From positions 1 to 64,000 of the forward strand of contig JAAFJU010000008.1 in assembly GCA_013298165.1 (NCBI GenBank): a DNA stretch of 64,000 nt, written 5' to 3'. Below the pieces are notes generated by a model, which was not told the origin of the DNA, searched no databases, and saw only the letters and a list, made by a program, of their open reading frames with translations. Both the position numbers and the translations under genes were made by a program. Shown here one piece after another: positions 42,301-45,920 of the stretch (positions within the stretch are counted from its first letter, which is position 1; every line of letters begins with the position of its first letter). Origin of the DNA: Synechococcales cyanobacterium bin31.maxbin.ball.101. Lineage in GTDB: Bacteria; Cyanobacteriota; Cyanobacteriia; Leptolyngbyales; Leptolyngbyaceae.

Positions 42301-44833
42301 GTTCAAGGTGACGAATCCGGATAGTCAATACGTCCAATATGGCTATGATGTGCTGGATAACGTGACGTCGGTGAAGACAAAGGCGGGGACAACAGATTAC
42401 GGCTATGACAAGCTGAATCGATTGGATACGGTGAAAGATGGGAGTAAAATCCTGGCGGATTATGACTATGATGCAGCGGGGAATCTGATTCGGACGAAGT
42501 TTACCAATAGCTCGACTGAAATCCGGACCTATGATAGTCGTAATCGTCTCAAGTCTATGACCAGTAAGAATGTGGTGGGGACAACCTTCTCAGGCTTTAC
42601 CTATGAACTAGATGCCGCCGGAAATCGGACGAAGGTGACAGAAAATAATGGACGATCGGTGGCGTATCAATATGATTCACTGAACCGATTGACCCAAGAA
42701 CAGGTGACAGATTCTCGTCTTGGAAACCAGACGACCGGATATAGTTATGACCTCGTGGGAAATCGATCGACGAAGACCGATTCGATCGACGGCACGACGA
42801 CCTATCTCTATGATGGGAACGATCGGTTACTGAGTGCATCTAATGGCAGTCAGTCCACGCAATTTACCTACGATAACAATGGGTCCATGAAGACTCGAAA
42901 TGATGGGACTTCGACAGTGACCTATGGTTGGGCAAATGATGGAGAAAATCGGTTACTGAGTGCATCCGATGGCGTGAATCAAACTCAGTTCATCTATGAT
43001 GCCTTTGGGGAACGAGTCGCAACGATCGACAATGGCACCCGCACCAATTATCTATCTGCACCAATTTGGAATTTGCCTGAAGTGCTGATGGAGTATGACA
43101 ATGCAGGAAATATCAAAGCAGATTACACCCAAGGGATTGGCGTGGTCCGATCGCGCCGGGATAACCGGGAAGTGTATCACCATACCGATGGTTTAGGTTC
43201 GACGATCGCCTTGACCGATACTGTCGGGTTAGTGACCGATCGGTATACTTACGATGCCTATGGTGGAACTGTGGACCATCAAGGGACATTTGGGAATTCA
43301 TTCCAATTTGCGGGAGAGCAGCGGGATAGTAGTACGGGATTAGATTATCTACGGGCACGATATTACGATTCGAGTTTAGGACGATTTGTGTCGGCAGATC
43401 CGTTCTCTGGGTTTATGAATGATCCGATGAGTTTGCATAATTATCAATATGCACATGCGAATCCGACGAGGTATACCGATCCAACGGGTTACATGAGTTT
43501 AGGAGAATTATCTGTTGTCACCGCGATCATAGGAAGTATTGGTCTATCTGCGGCTTATGTGGGTCAAAAATATGTGTTGAATGGTGGATTGAGTAGTGAT
43601 GATGTGTTGACTATGAGTGATGCCTGGTTCGCAGGATTTGCCCATGGTGCGACGGGTGGATTCTATTCGGAAGCTCGTAGATTGGGTGGACCTGAGATTA
43701 GAAATGATGATGATGGAGCATTCCTCTGGCGAATGGGCGTTATTACTGGAGTAGCCGCATCTTTTGGTGTTGGACTAAAACTACCGAGCTTAACGACTGC
43801 TCAGATGGGAAGTTGGGGTAAATGGGTTGCCTTGGGTTGGGGTGCCGTAGCCGCAAATGGGATGAAGCAAGGTTTAGATGGCTTGACGGATGGGAAGTGG
43901 GAATGGACTGATGCAGTTAACCTTTTATCACTCATTCCCTTGGCACAACCGATTAGAGGAGGGGCTAGCACTTCGATCGGGACCATGCGTCAAGCGAATC
44001 GTGCAAATGCTGGAGGAGGTGCAGATGATGCAATGAGAGCCTCTAAGAATGTTCAAACTAAATTACAGTCAAATGGTGGGTGTTTTGTTGCTGGAACCGA
44101 AATTCTGACGACCGAGGGGATTAAAAATATTGAAGATATCCGAGCCGGGGATTGGGTGATCGCCGATGACCCGACGACACCCGGTCAGATTGAATCCCAT
44201 CAGGTACTCGTTGCCTACGATCGTCAATCTACTACTCTGATTGACATTTATGTCGATGGGGAAATCATTTCTGCCACCGGGGATCATCCGATTTGGGTTG
44301 TTGATAAGGGCTGGGTAGATCCGAAAGATCTCCAAGTGGGCGATAAACTTCAGACAAAAGATGGGCATGTTGTTGATGTTGACAAACTAGAGAAGCGAGA
44401 AGGTGATTTCAAGGTCTATAACTTCCGAGTAGAGGATATGCCCACCTACTTTGTCTCAAATTTGGGTATACTTGTGCATAATAATGTTAATTGTGATGAG
44501 GCTTTTGTAAAAAACATCCTGAATAACCCAACATCTTTGTGGGGTAAAACGCCTGAAGAAGTGATAGAAATATTTAAAAAAGCAGGGTATGATGCAGTTC
44601 CAGAAGCTCCAAAACCAGGTACATCAGGGCTTGCTCAACCAGTTAAAGTAACAGGAGTTAAAGATCATGGAATTGATAAAATACAAATGCATCCAGGAGG
44701 TCCGGAAAGTTTACATAAAGGACCCTATATTAAGATATCTAGTCCATCTCAAGGAAAGATAAAAGTTGTTGATGGAAGTACCTACAAACCAACTGTGGGT
44801 GATAAGTCTAAAATAATTGACATCAATGGGTAA
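21302..44833 (+). CDS. Giant multidomain Rhs/Hint polymorphic toxin (about 7843 residues)
   Basis: One unbroken frame of 23.5 kb. In order: beta-helix-like N-terminal region with repeated F-NG motifs (about 250-430); bacterial Ig-like repeats (about 440-1857); a cadherin-like module (about 1858-1957); He_PIG-type Ig modules; about 21 PPC-like beta-sandwich repeats (about 2478-4647). Next come an SdrD-B-like region interrupted by a propeller-like insert (about 4790-5163), more He_PIG modules (to about 5840), Rhs-associated sequence and YD repeats (about 5940-7280) and the Rhs core (7280-7397). A hydrophobic linker, a Hint domain (7594-7728) and a 115-residue tip complete it. There is no Sec signal, so export by the adjacent type I system is my inference. 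The ATG at 21302 has a GGGGAAA ribosome-binding site; the frame is open a further 45 bases upstream. The putative immunity gene starts six bases after the stop. Confidence 0.9.
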   Translation: MGDSNSLLGTSNTQNVFAQPFLQATSLLEGNIGLGIQYQPSNPLASNPGATVSASPIPTALLSNGTSLLFSQTGSQLSATIPLTSSSSSSVDPLIGSPARSAQLTSSPPPPSAVVAPSLPNFSIITEGRITANGVSNFDGLPLNLSDDALIYANKGYIMNGNVALPVQRNASGTPLRDANNRQILVPNALVVGPTYTQSTLSPNNNYAGLNPPPILSGITVTVPSYATLRQQELDRRVPVNTATVTFNPSQTPITTVAQWNQVFPTAGTATQPKVVRITSGNLTIPIGVTISNTVIIVESGNIVLSGSTHTLNNVALIANAGSINLGNVQGKDVSALASSSVTMNGAARFDGSTLLANGSGNMTFNGATKLLDSTQNLTVVSQGDLTFNGAQNTRGTFISQGQFIFNGNTQLHGVIKAKGDILFNGGATVFGIGGAAPADTTPPAITASLQQDTAPGGTNLDRITSNPTIIGTATDANPIVELKAGFGNIPVANYVSVLPQRQSNGSFTLSATTLAQVNGTPLVDGTYTLNLLAKDQAGNLSTFNYSFTLDTTVAAPINLDLITADDSGISSTDNITKTNVPKITGKAEIGAIVQLFNGGQVVGQATANAAGNWEITTTALPNGVVNLTAVATDIAGNISAPSIGLPLTIDAVLPTLTVTTNLSQPLGNSVNLAGTVDGTGSAVMLLTYRWNTGSEIELVRSNGSFNQPLDFTGIGNGAQVLTITATDTAGNVKTTAYNVTLNRDFVAPIITASLQQDTGRSNNDRITFNPAVSGTVVDASVVTSFKASIDSVVSTSFVNILPNRLADGSFSLSRAQLNTIAGGTLADGAHSLNLMAVDSFGNTSAVVSVLFNLDTVVLAPSNIQLAAGSDSGISASDRITKVNAPTITGLAEANSEVKLYSGQVVLGSTFANASGQWSITTTSLANGVYNLTAIATDIAGNISPLSVPVSVTIDAVIPGLSLTTNPALPLRNNARLVGTIDGTGSAITAISYRWNTGVDIQLSPNATGLFDQALDFTGIANGAQKLTITATDTAGNVLTQILNVNVDRDLQGPVIAAQLVTDTGSSDSDRITFNPTISGLVTDISQVSSLTASIDGGAFGTILPQRQPDGSFTLTLAQLQQLNGGPIADGVKTVRFTAQDEFGNQSGIFTITFTLDTVVLPPNNLVLVTDTGISSSDRITSTSTPTLSGVTEPGAKVALFNGTVQVGLATAGTDGRWQVTTSGLPDGALTLSAIATDIAGNVSQPGTIAIVVDTLQPLVTLGTVVTQPLKNNAQLTGQLDGTGSAIVNAQYRFDNGQNIPLALNAGAFNQSFDFTGISNGVHSLTITATDTAGNLKSTTYSVTVEIDREVPVIAANLVLDTGRSSIDALTFDVRITGTVLDANAVTTFRAGFDSMTTTNFVNILAFRQADGSFALSRSQLDAIYGGTIPDGPHSLKLQAQDEFGNISPVFILSFNLDTIPPAAPVLDLPAIGDSGVSNTDNITRINPANIAGVAEFGSIVQIFVDGVAKGVVSPNADGSWSFATNTLTEGSHTFTATATDAAGNVSAVSAPLNIIIDTVSPTLTVVGLAEGAVLKNDARLAGSANGTGSGLANAQYRFDTGSNRSVTLSNTGTFDQALDWTGIANGSYTLTLILTDVAGNVTEKVFNVTVERDLVGPVIGAALTQDTGSSAADRITKTAGITGTVNDQSPVTAFRARFQGSTSWTDVSSSLAVNGSFSLTAAQLTQIYGATLIDGAYNLELEAVDAYGNVSALFSTSWVLDTALALNVSLDPAFDTAPVGDSQTSALNITLTGQSDPGATVTLQGTTAIADTQGKFTFSNLALAVGDNIFAVSAVDVAGNQRSSSLTIKRLVTNQVPTNILLTNTLIVENSASGTVVGSLTTVDPDVADIHRYALLDDAGGRFVLDGDRLKVAPNAVLDFESQSQWMVKIRTTDSGNPNLFFDKSFIIQLADVNEAPRFTSNPIVNAGTNAPYSYVITTADPENQARTVSAIDLPSWLSFVDNGNGTATLAGQPTPAQSGLYSVNLKVTDSGGLSTTQTYLLTVDVVLKEDNRFNTSQSVSFKMPTQPTLLSFAFDPTFDLTDPRFINDAFEVALVDSTGKSLVQTIKRDRQSFFNVTEGEPIALASGVTYNATTRTVTLNLTGIAPDANATLMFRLVNDDTDTTTQVRIRDIAFTNAPVGTLPALQQGGSSPTFQGVDLPIFNQLTDISSSIQAVYGETSFDAKSKQVYTEVSLRNIGTYSMDAPVLVAIRNLSNASVLVSRPDGFTPEGLPYFNFSSLVTGGKFNASTLTASRDIAFYNPQQAQFSYELIVLGQLNQAPTIQSRPPIEGLAGKPYSYQVQATDPNNDALTYKLLMAPQGMTIQAATGLIAWNPAIANLGNHSVMVQVSDGRGGITTQLFNLTVADEVPNRSPLFTTTPIVDAFINRSYVYDSNAVDPDQDAPLTYTLLQGPDGMVIDPVTGKITWTPPASLVLGDTIIGSISTPGQIDEFSFSGTAGQRIYLDSLKYSGNYSDRKIRIVTPGGKELVNTDYFFYSGYQFLTLPESGNYNIQVIGSGDRTGEYGFSVIDVAQTPVIQANNTIQGVLTPGTEDDIFRFNAFKGQRIYLDTISSNGSLDWVLYNARLETVAYSSSFSDLEAVIIEDGEYLLAVRGRSGFSSTVNYSFVLGIPDLITKPLTLGDTVRGAISTKGEQDAYAFSGTIGQQLFLDCLQGASSISFKMYDPTGKEIWYSGSQNDYGPDDRRLVLGMNGQYKIVVDGSESNLGDYAFRLLDRVATTETIALNQLTTGTFGTVSSDTKTFNLVLTQKTNIFFDGVSGSGNWKIFAENGQSYGGNISSNYEVELEAGRYWFVPYHDSGTSQNFSFQFITPLFTTQAMALGQKVAGRINGKGDRDTYTFNGAPGQQLFLDSLAGLSNIGVTLYDPTGKNIFSAGSQTDYGTDSRGLILNMAGQYKLVVDGNDETVGDYAFRLLNRVDTTDTIVLNTVKTGTFGTASSNATTSNLILTGKTKLFFDGISGNGSWKLFGENGEMFFKGDSISSNYEFELEAGRYWFVPYHGNSSEQNFSFNLITPTFTTQSLILGQPTPGNITKGSQDTYIFNGTPGQQLFFDAIEGISTIYTKLYDPTGKEVFSGSLQSDSSSNNRGLVLNMNGEYRLVVDGSDEAAGPYKFQLLDRTQANLVNLGSTISGNFANNSTNRSYQFEITSNRKVLIDGVSGSGEWQLYDQSGYLIRGNYLTSDLTLDLSKGSYWLILVPNWNSTSPFGYEVQIIDQGVGSLVASTGIPLLVNTPAEGTIASTGQKKSYLFDGTAGQQIFFDGLSGSNIVARIYDPSGTEILNSLTNDDTSFYSGLVLKNSGSYQVIVESYFGGTGQYSFRILDKNNATIHTVDSASIGGDPTLSGSFSLLNETQLHRFNLTEKTYLYFDVLQGNHNWSLYKANGERVNYTSSDSEFWLDSGEYIVSVSRYSSGENYSLKIITPPLSQLGSVFYNSSISGNLIEKGQQDRYTFQGKAGQQLYFDGLSGSNIYPNIYDPNGRLILGGRYAQTDTDYGPNNLGILTLDGEYTILVDGINEAVGNYSFRLLNGSIAPLQVVDGLTNSDPLIEGNFTTPNTTNLHRISLSQRTYVYFDGIESNNYWNLYKANGDLIDSSYTSSDKEFWLNAGEYLIAVNNNYNYSAPVISNYRFKIVTPALPELGIVNYGLPISGNLIEKGQQDRYTFQGKAGQQLYFDGLSGSNIYPNIYDPNGRLVLGGRYAQTDTDYGPNNLGILTLDGEYTILVDGINEAVGNYSFRLLNGSIAPLQVVDGLTNSDPLIEGNFTTPNTTNLHRISLSQRTYVYFDGIESNNYWNLYKANGDLIDSSYTSSDKEFWLNAGEYLIAVNNNYNYSAPVASNYRFKIITPALPELGVVNYDSPISGNLIEKGQQDRYTFQGKAGQQFYFDGLSGSNIYAYIYDPYGRSILSNYYSRGQSDTDYGPNLGLHLDTDGIYSILIDGANADSLGTYSFRLLNGENATEINLNQDYSGTFSNDVNNAVLYRFTATAGQEIYLDTGAGQYPNSWTLYSPSGQSIADGLIDDGYSSSDKKIKLPAAGEYLLALSGKGAVNPVFKFHIATVRRSTIGLTPNQVVTGALTTRGEQNIYTFTAQAGQRFFFDGLTGNTGIKAKLVMPSKTQVWDYAVSGDSIPFTMTESGQYQIIIEGDLATTGSYSFQLQNLANAAVLPIGTPVTGTIAPSQSVMLYKLEGQIGQTFNFDWAETYLNGLNWVLYGSNNQVVGTSIYYAPDFRVTLPATGSYTLAVSKTVSGAVNYGFTVVNETPTAIVAVSGLDRLIGETEFSSRSGTIAAGEVKNSTFTAPAGTRIYFDSKDFDDDSVQVSVLNPDGTIVFSGSASIDVGPVLLSQSGTFTVQVKGKTPSSSGDYQFSLMEVLTKEPGFLDDVRRLTLNAEITKPLSPGRTTDILAFEGRVGQQLLFDGILPDGANFSTFKVDAKLIGPSGQVIFDFKSSDYPYNTGSAKDFAPFTLTESGTYNLIISGEQDTPSDYRFKMWDLNEAEPLLLNRLYAENLLRGSDISLYKVSGIEGQRLFFNSIDGRNTDQWVLYRRGNNQELIRRNLNEDFEYTFPSDGEYILVIQGGSTTPANYRFAVQAIQEPKAIIIPGRGESGGTQVDELGLYPVRVRVSDGKGGLDEQVFKIRVNPTEGNANPYIVSEARRRVTVNEIYRYDVDAVDADRETLTYSLVDGPGGMLIDNVTGQITWQTPLVGTHQVKVRVSDTSGGFDYQSFELIVDGTANAWVSGTVYNDLDQTGTRRITNPNNLTPYAGVTIGDRFKDSYTPYNLGLPKGLPMDIGAMTFYRDANGVVDPNTLLVAGSIESCGGVVFKVKVQRGDGGHIIGFDDDFDPTTPYVAELFAYTTYISAGLVYNPVTNTLIRSSSKAVYGITDAYTGLTYVPTGISGAGGLKANRNTAFYTIQNGVSTQTGLIPDYSTGMVYMAANSPDFGLGAELLIANRVGDLINSYQIDGNGNPILGTETPFLKDIDTPMGALIDPVTKDVLFSSAGKEFDDKNTIVVVRGLGKPAGNEPGMGNWLVYVDRDQDGIRDTNEEFTYTDQQGNYKFNLAAGNYQIREELQAGWTQTSPTNPNYRNVTLTSNQFLYGVDFGNFGSPANSPNLDPNFASTPILQALSEQRYIYRATASDLNGDALTFELVQGPNGMAVSSGGVATWQPNDQQVGTHQVILRVSDGRGGVDLQAYTLTVQQGNRRPVITSTQPSNSAIATKLFRYQVTASDLDGDALTYEIVPNQEESRSLPAGVTLSSTGLLTWTPSNAQVGGAYIWGPDNDIVAPWQVTVKVSDGKGGLAYQQVNLLVDDAIANRAPEIISQPRTSVSVGTDYFYEIQAKDADGDRLTYSVVEAPAGMTLTNGLLTWKPGANQLGKYTVVVNVSDGTLATQQRWTISTLTGVTNQLVNHAPTIASTPKVVTNVGDSYEYRFVAADQDNDVLFWELESGPVGMALDNRKLNSADGNTKVGYLRWQPDAKQIGTHEVTLRVLDAYGAYSSQTFTIVVTGVNAPPEIVSIPLTKIGVSDRYSYQVIATDPEQDPLNFVLLKKPEGMAIHPTTGVISWQPIASQLGTQSVEVLVQDPEGGQSIQQFKIVVESQTVNRAPAIVSTPVFVGSPGVAYQYQVVANDPDAGNTLTYQLLSAPAGVTIDSTTGLLSWANPTIGIYQIVVGSIDQGGLGAAQGFSLTVRSNSAPVIQSTPVQTIALGTTYRYDVRATDAENDALTYTLNQGAIDRGVRMDALGRMSWTPQGSDLSTPVPVIVTVKDAQGATVTQSFTLTTIGDTEKPTVMLQATRTALNVGESVTYEARAVDNVKVAGLSLMVNGQAIVLDAQGRATVTYNNVATLNAVASAVDAAGNSNLSNLITINVSNPALPFNPNVVFNLPDVITAPTHFTIDKTGISRYRLDVISVETGEIQTLIQETAVPSDGKIVFDPSLLLNDTYDVQLTVFASNGVDQQMYFDTVNVEGSLKLGNFRLSFTDLSIPVTGIPISLTRTYDTLTANQSDDFGYGWRMEFRDTDLRTSVGKQSELDAELGRYPAFDDRTKVFITLPGGKREAYTFKPKPSRFNSFFGAAPEAALYTAAFESEKGSTNTLSIESNEYIVRRPDGKYMSLTQPFNPADAMFGGVYVLTTKEGVKYRIDARTGDLLTVADTNDNTLTYSDDAIVSSTGQKITFERDTKGRIVSVKDPMNEYVRYDYDASGDLISVTDREKNKTRMVYDTSYDDPNYANSGNTIDPTRTKRSHFLREIIDPLGRVGARTEYDENGRLKQIIDVNGKAVDMTYDINNDKQVVKDQLGYETTYVYDDRGNVLQEIDSQGGITTRSYDGNNNILTETDADGVTTMYTYDGQNNLLTVKDEDGNTTWMTYDDRGRMTSTTSPTGLTVKAKYDKRGNLRESIDTDGLKTTYDYNASGQLRYQVAPDGQVTEYDYDRLGNPTKMVDSRGNVTTSVYDSNGRMSTASSTFLVNGQSYTLGTEYVYDKEGRTTESRNSRGHVQKMSYDNLGRATSTTDAFGNVTTFRHDVQDASIGTSIGLVNGNRSVITRVDEVVLPDNTPDNSADNSKVIRKYDQANQLVAEISQTGLETRYIYDSLGRLIEVIVPDLTVNDWTDNPRLKREYTAGSRLKGKTDIFGNWERYTYNDLGQMTSVRDVLNNLTAYTYTDGGQISTITDPRNRKTQNFYDANGRVKETLFFDNTKSSWTYDDLGRVKSATNGLNHTTTYEYDQYSQVNAVINALNEKTEFEYNDRRQLVRVTDGLGQSTRYQYDQFANQTETRFHNGDKVSMTYDGFDRMTSTTDERQFTTQYRYNNLSQLVEIEQPNSAKTNYSYDTLGRMVGVKDANQRSTTFEYDAFDRVVASQQPLGQRNQTVYDKYGQVKSTTDFNQDTINYGYDAYGRLSQKSFTDSRLSTVTYGYENVMSHLTTVTDGRGVTRYDYDNYDRLFKVTNPDSQYVQYGYDVLDNVTSVKTKAGTTDYGYDKLNRLDTVKDGSKILADYDYDAAGNLIRTKFTNSSTEIRTYDSRNRLKSMTSKNVVGTTFSGFTYELDAAGNRTKVTENNGRSVAYQYDSLNRLTQEQVTDSRLGNQTTGYSYDLVGNRSTKTDSIDGTTTYLYDGNDRLLSASNGSQSTQFTYDNNGSMKTRNDGTSTVTYGWANDGENRLLSASDGVNQTQFIYDAFGERVATIDNGTRTNYLSAPIWNLPEVLMEYDNAGNIKADYTQGIGVVRSRRDNREVYHHTDGLGSTIALTDTVGLVTDRYTYDAYGGTVDHQGTFGNSFQFAGEQRDSSTGLDYLRARYYDSSLGRFVSADPFSGFMNDPMSLHNYQYAHANPTRYTDPTGYMSLGELSVVTAIIGSIGLSAAYVGQKYVLNGGLSSDDVLTMSDAWFAGFAHGATGGFYSEARRLGGPEIRNDDDGAFLWRMGVITGVAASFGVGLKLPSLTTAQMGSWGKWVALGWGAVAANGMKQGLDGLTDGKWEWTDAVNLLSLIPLAQPIRGGASTSIGTMRQANRANAGGGADDAMRASKNVQTKLQSNGGCFVAGTEILTTEGIKNIEDIRAGDWVIADDPTTPGQIESHQVLVAYDRQSTTLIDIYVDGEIISATGDHPIWVVDKGWVDPKDLQVGDKLQTKDGHVVDVDKLEKREGDFKVYNFRVEDMPTYFVSNLGILVHNNVNCDEAFVKNILNNPTSLWGKTPEEVIEIFKKAGYDAVPEAPKPGTSGLAQPVKVTGVKDHGIDKIQMHPGGPESLHKGPYIKISSPSQGKIKVVDGSTYKPTVGDKSKIIDING
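22625..26870 (+). repeat. Bacterial Ig-like composite repeats, about 0.9 kb period
   Basis: Within the giant gene a three-domain unit of about 300 residues recurs roughly five times. Unit starts fall near 22628, 23548, 24463, 25354 and 26272, each beginning with a variant of P-I-A-LQQDTG-S--DRIT. The middle domain ends with the hallmark NLTAIATDIAGNIS. These Ig-like domains normally form a rigid stalk in bacterial surface proteins. Confidence 0.85.
28735..35240 (+). repeat. About 21 PPC-like beta-sandwich repeats
   Basis: Each unit of about 90-110 residues contains a variant of 'G-I--KGE-D-Y-F-G--GQQLFFD-LSG', followed by 'YDP-G--I' and 'G-Y-L-V-G----G-Y-FRLLD'. This matches the bacterial pre-peptidase C-terminal (PPC) type of domain. 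I counted 21 by eye; degenerate copies may have been missed. The centre of the block is more AT-rich than the flanking gene. Confidence 0.75.
31783..33048 (+). repeat. Near-perfect tandem duplication, 633-bp unit (211 residues)
   Basis: Copy 1 spans 31783-32415 and copy 2 spans 32416-33048; a third partial copy begins at 33049 and stays similar for about 100 bases. The two full copies differ at only a handful of bases, including one isoleucine/alanine change near the end. The unit is two PPC-like domains long, so the frame is kept. Confidence 0.9.
39900..43140 (+). repeat. Rhs/YD repeat region
   Basis: Dozens of copies of the tyrosine-aspartate pattern (variants of YDYD-LGRL--VTD--G--T-Y-YD) fill this part of the giant protein. 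Such repeats build the Rhs/teneurin beta-cocoon that encloses the toxin tip. They are preceded by the usual entry motif L-FTDLSIPVTGIPISLTRTYDT at about 39410-39475. Confidence 0.9.
43141..43491 (+). repeat. Rhs core module, copy 1 (homologous to 45923-46273)
   Basis: This block encodes the conserved Rhs core end, with YHHTDGLGSTIALTD, FAGEQRDSSTGLDYLRARYY and the terminal DPTGY. It is almost identical at DNA level to the orphan cassette 2782 bases downstream. Sequence after it diverges completely, as expected for an rhs tip-exchange junction. Confidence 0.9.
44081..44485 (+). other. Hint (pretoxin-HINT) autoprocessing domain of the giant toxin
   Basis: The domain begins with the self-splicing-type cysteine in GGCFVAGTEILTTEGIKNIE (codon 44081-44083). 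It has the conserved histidine block ISATGDHPIWV and ends at LVHNN (His codon 44477-44479). These are the residues used by Hint domains for self-cleavage, which would release the C-terminal tip. The orphan cassette has a near-identical Hint domain at 46866-47270. Confidence 0.88.
44486..44830 (+). other. C-terminal toxin tip of the giant protein, family unknown
   Basis: This 115-residue segment after the Hint domain is the expected toxic moiety. It has a helical N-part (LWGKTPEEVIEIFKKAGYD) and a strand-rich C-part with HPGGPESLHKGPYIKISS and KIKVVDGSTYKPT. Conserved-looking H, K, Y, S and T residues would suit a small RNase or nucleotide-binding fold, but I cannot assign a named toxin family. 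It is AT-richer than the Rhs part and adjoins its putative immunity gene. Confidence 0.6.
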
Positions 44834-44839
44834 CATGAT

Positions 44840-45538
44840 ATGAATCGAATCATCAAAGTTGATCGAGTAAATACATTAGAAGAAGCAGTTATGCTTCAAG
44901 ATCTTGGAGTAAATATTATTGGCATTTATTTTGGGAAAGATATAAGATTTAATGATGATAGAGAAATGACAAAGAATTTATTGATTGATATAAAAAATAA
45001 ATTAAAACCAGCAACAGAAATTTGTTGTCAGATTACATCAGATTACAAAGGTAATATATTTGAAATAGCTGATTTGTGTAGCTATCTTCAAATTCTTGAT
45101 TTTGATTTTGACTATCTTTCAGAAAATATCTTTCAAAACAAGTTAAAAGATAAGATTATCTATTCCATTACATCAATATCATATGACGATGAAATATCCT
45201 ATGTTCTCAGTTCAATACAAGATAAGAGCCAGTTAAGTCCTTCATTTATCCATGCTGATTTATTAGCTAGTATGGATAAGTCATGGAATTTCCTTAAAGA
45301 AGAATGTCCTAAATATCCAGATCTTCTTCAGATAGAAGATGTTAATAACTTCTCCAATCAATATCCATTAATCATTGGTATCGATTCAAATCTAGATAAC
45401 ATCTGTGAATGTATAGCTATGATGCCAAATATTCGCGGATTTAACTTTGCGCTTGCAAATGTAGAACCAAATAATAATGATGTCCATCATGTAGAATACA
45501 AAAAATTGTGTGAATTATTGAGATTAATTAAGAAATAA
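44840..45538 (+). CDS. Putative immunity protein with a TrpF-like (phosphoribosylanthranilate isomerase) fold
   Basis: The 232-residue product starts six bases after the toxin stop, the usual immunity position. Its N-terminus (IIKVDRVNTLEEAVMLQDLGVNIIGIYF) aligns by eye with the TrpF opening (K-KICGIT--EDA--A--LGAD-IGF-F). Its C-terminus (YPLIIGIDSNLDNICECIA ... GFNFALANVE) aligns with the TrpF phosphate-binding end (P-ILAGGL-P-NV-EAI ... VDVSSGVE). The catalytic cysteine of TrpF falls on D8, and the GGTG motif is absent, so it should not be an active isomerase. I infer that a TIM-barrel scaffold has been reused to neutralise the tip. It is AT-rich like the tip itself. There are no trp genes nearby. 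Confidence 0.7.
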   Translation: MNRIIKVDRVNTLEEAVMLQDLGVNIIGIYFGKDIRFNDDREMTKNLLIDIKNKLKPATEICCQITSDYKGNIFEIADLCSYLQILDFDFDYLSENIFQNKLKDKIIYSITSISYDDEISYVLSSIQDKSQLSPSFIHADLLASMDKSWNFLKEECPKYPDLLQIEDVNNFSNQYPLIIGIDSNLDNICECIAMMPNIRGFNFALANVEPNNNDVHHVEYKKLCELLRLIKK

Positions 45539-45920
45539 TTCTAAATCATAAATCGCAGCTAACTTTCTCGATTGTTACCATTATTGAGGAAATATCTTAC
45601 TAGAACTATAGCGGTCCGACATAATTCGTGAGAATCAGATCATTGCCTGGAGAGCTGTTTAAAGAAAAGTGGGTAACAACTTAAAGCGGGAGACTTTCTC
45701 CGCTCTGGGAACCTGAAGCCCCTGTGGGCTGGAACTCCTTCTGCGTCGAATGTCCCAGCTTAAGTTGTTACCCCTGTTCAAAGAAAAGTATTTTTCCGAA
45801 TGAGACCGGATTGTTATACTTGTACTAATAATGTGTAAGTAATAGCAGTATTGAAATTAGAAATTACTGGACTCCATTTAATTCTCTATTTGTAAATAGG
45901 TATCTCATTTCAGATGTAGA
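45539..45920. other. Spacer between immunity gene and orphan rhs cassette
   Basis: This 382-base stretch has no supported gene. It holds the structured palindromic element described at 45656-45789. Rhs homology resumes abruptly at 45921-45923. Confidence 0.5.
45656..45789. repeat. Structured palindromic element flanked by 15-bp direct repeats
   Basis: GGGTAACAACTTAA (45671-45684) is perfectly complementary to 45760-45773. Between them are further stems: a GCGGGAG/CTCCGC hairpin near 45685-45702, CTGGGA/TCCCAG, and AGCCC/GGGCT. The element is bounded by TGTTTAAAGAAAAGT (45656-45670) and TGTTCAAAGAAAAGT (45775-45789), a direct repeat with one mismatch. It may be a MITE, an IS200/IS605-type end or a structured RNA; I cannot tell which. 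Confidence 0.55.
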
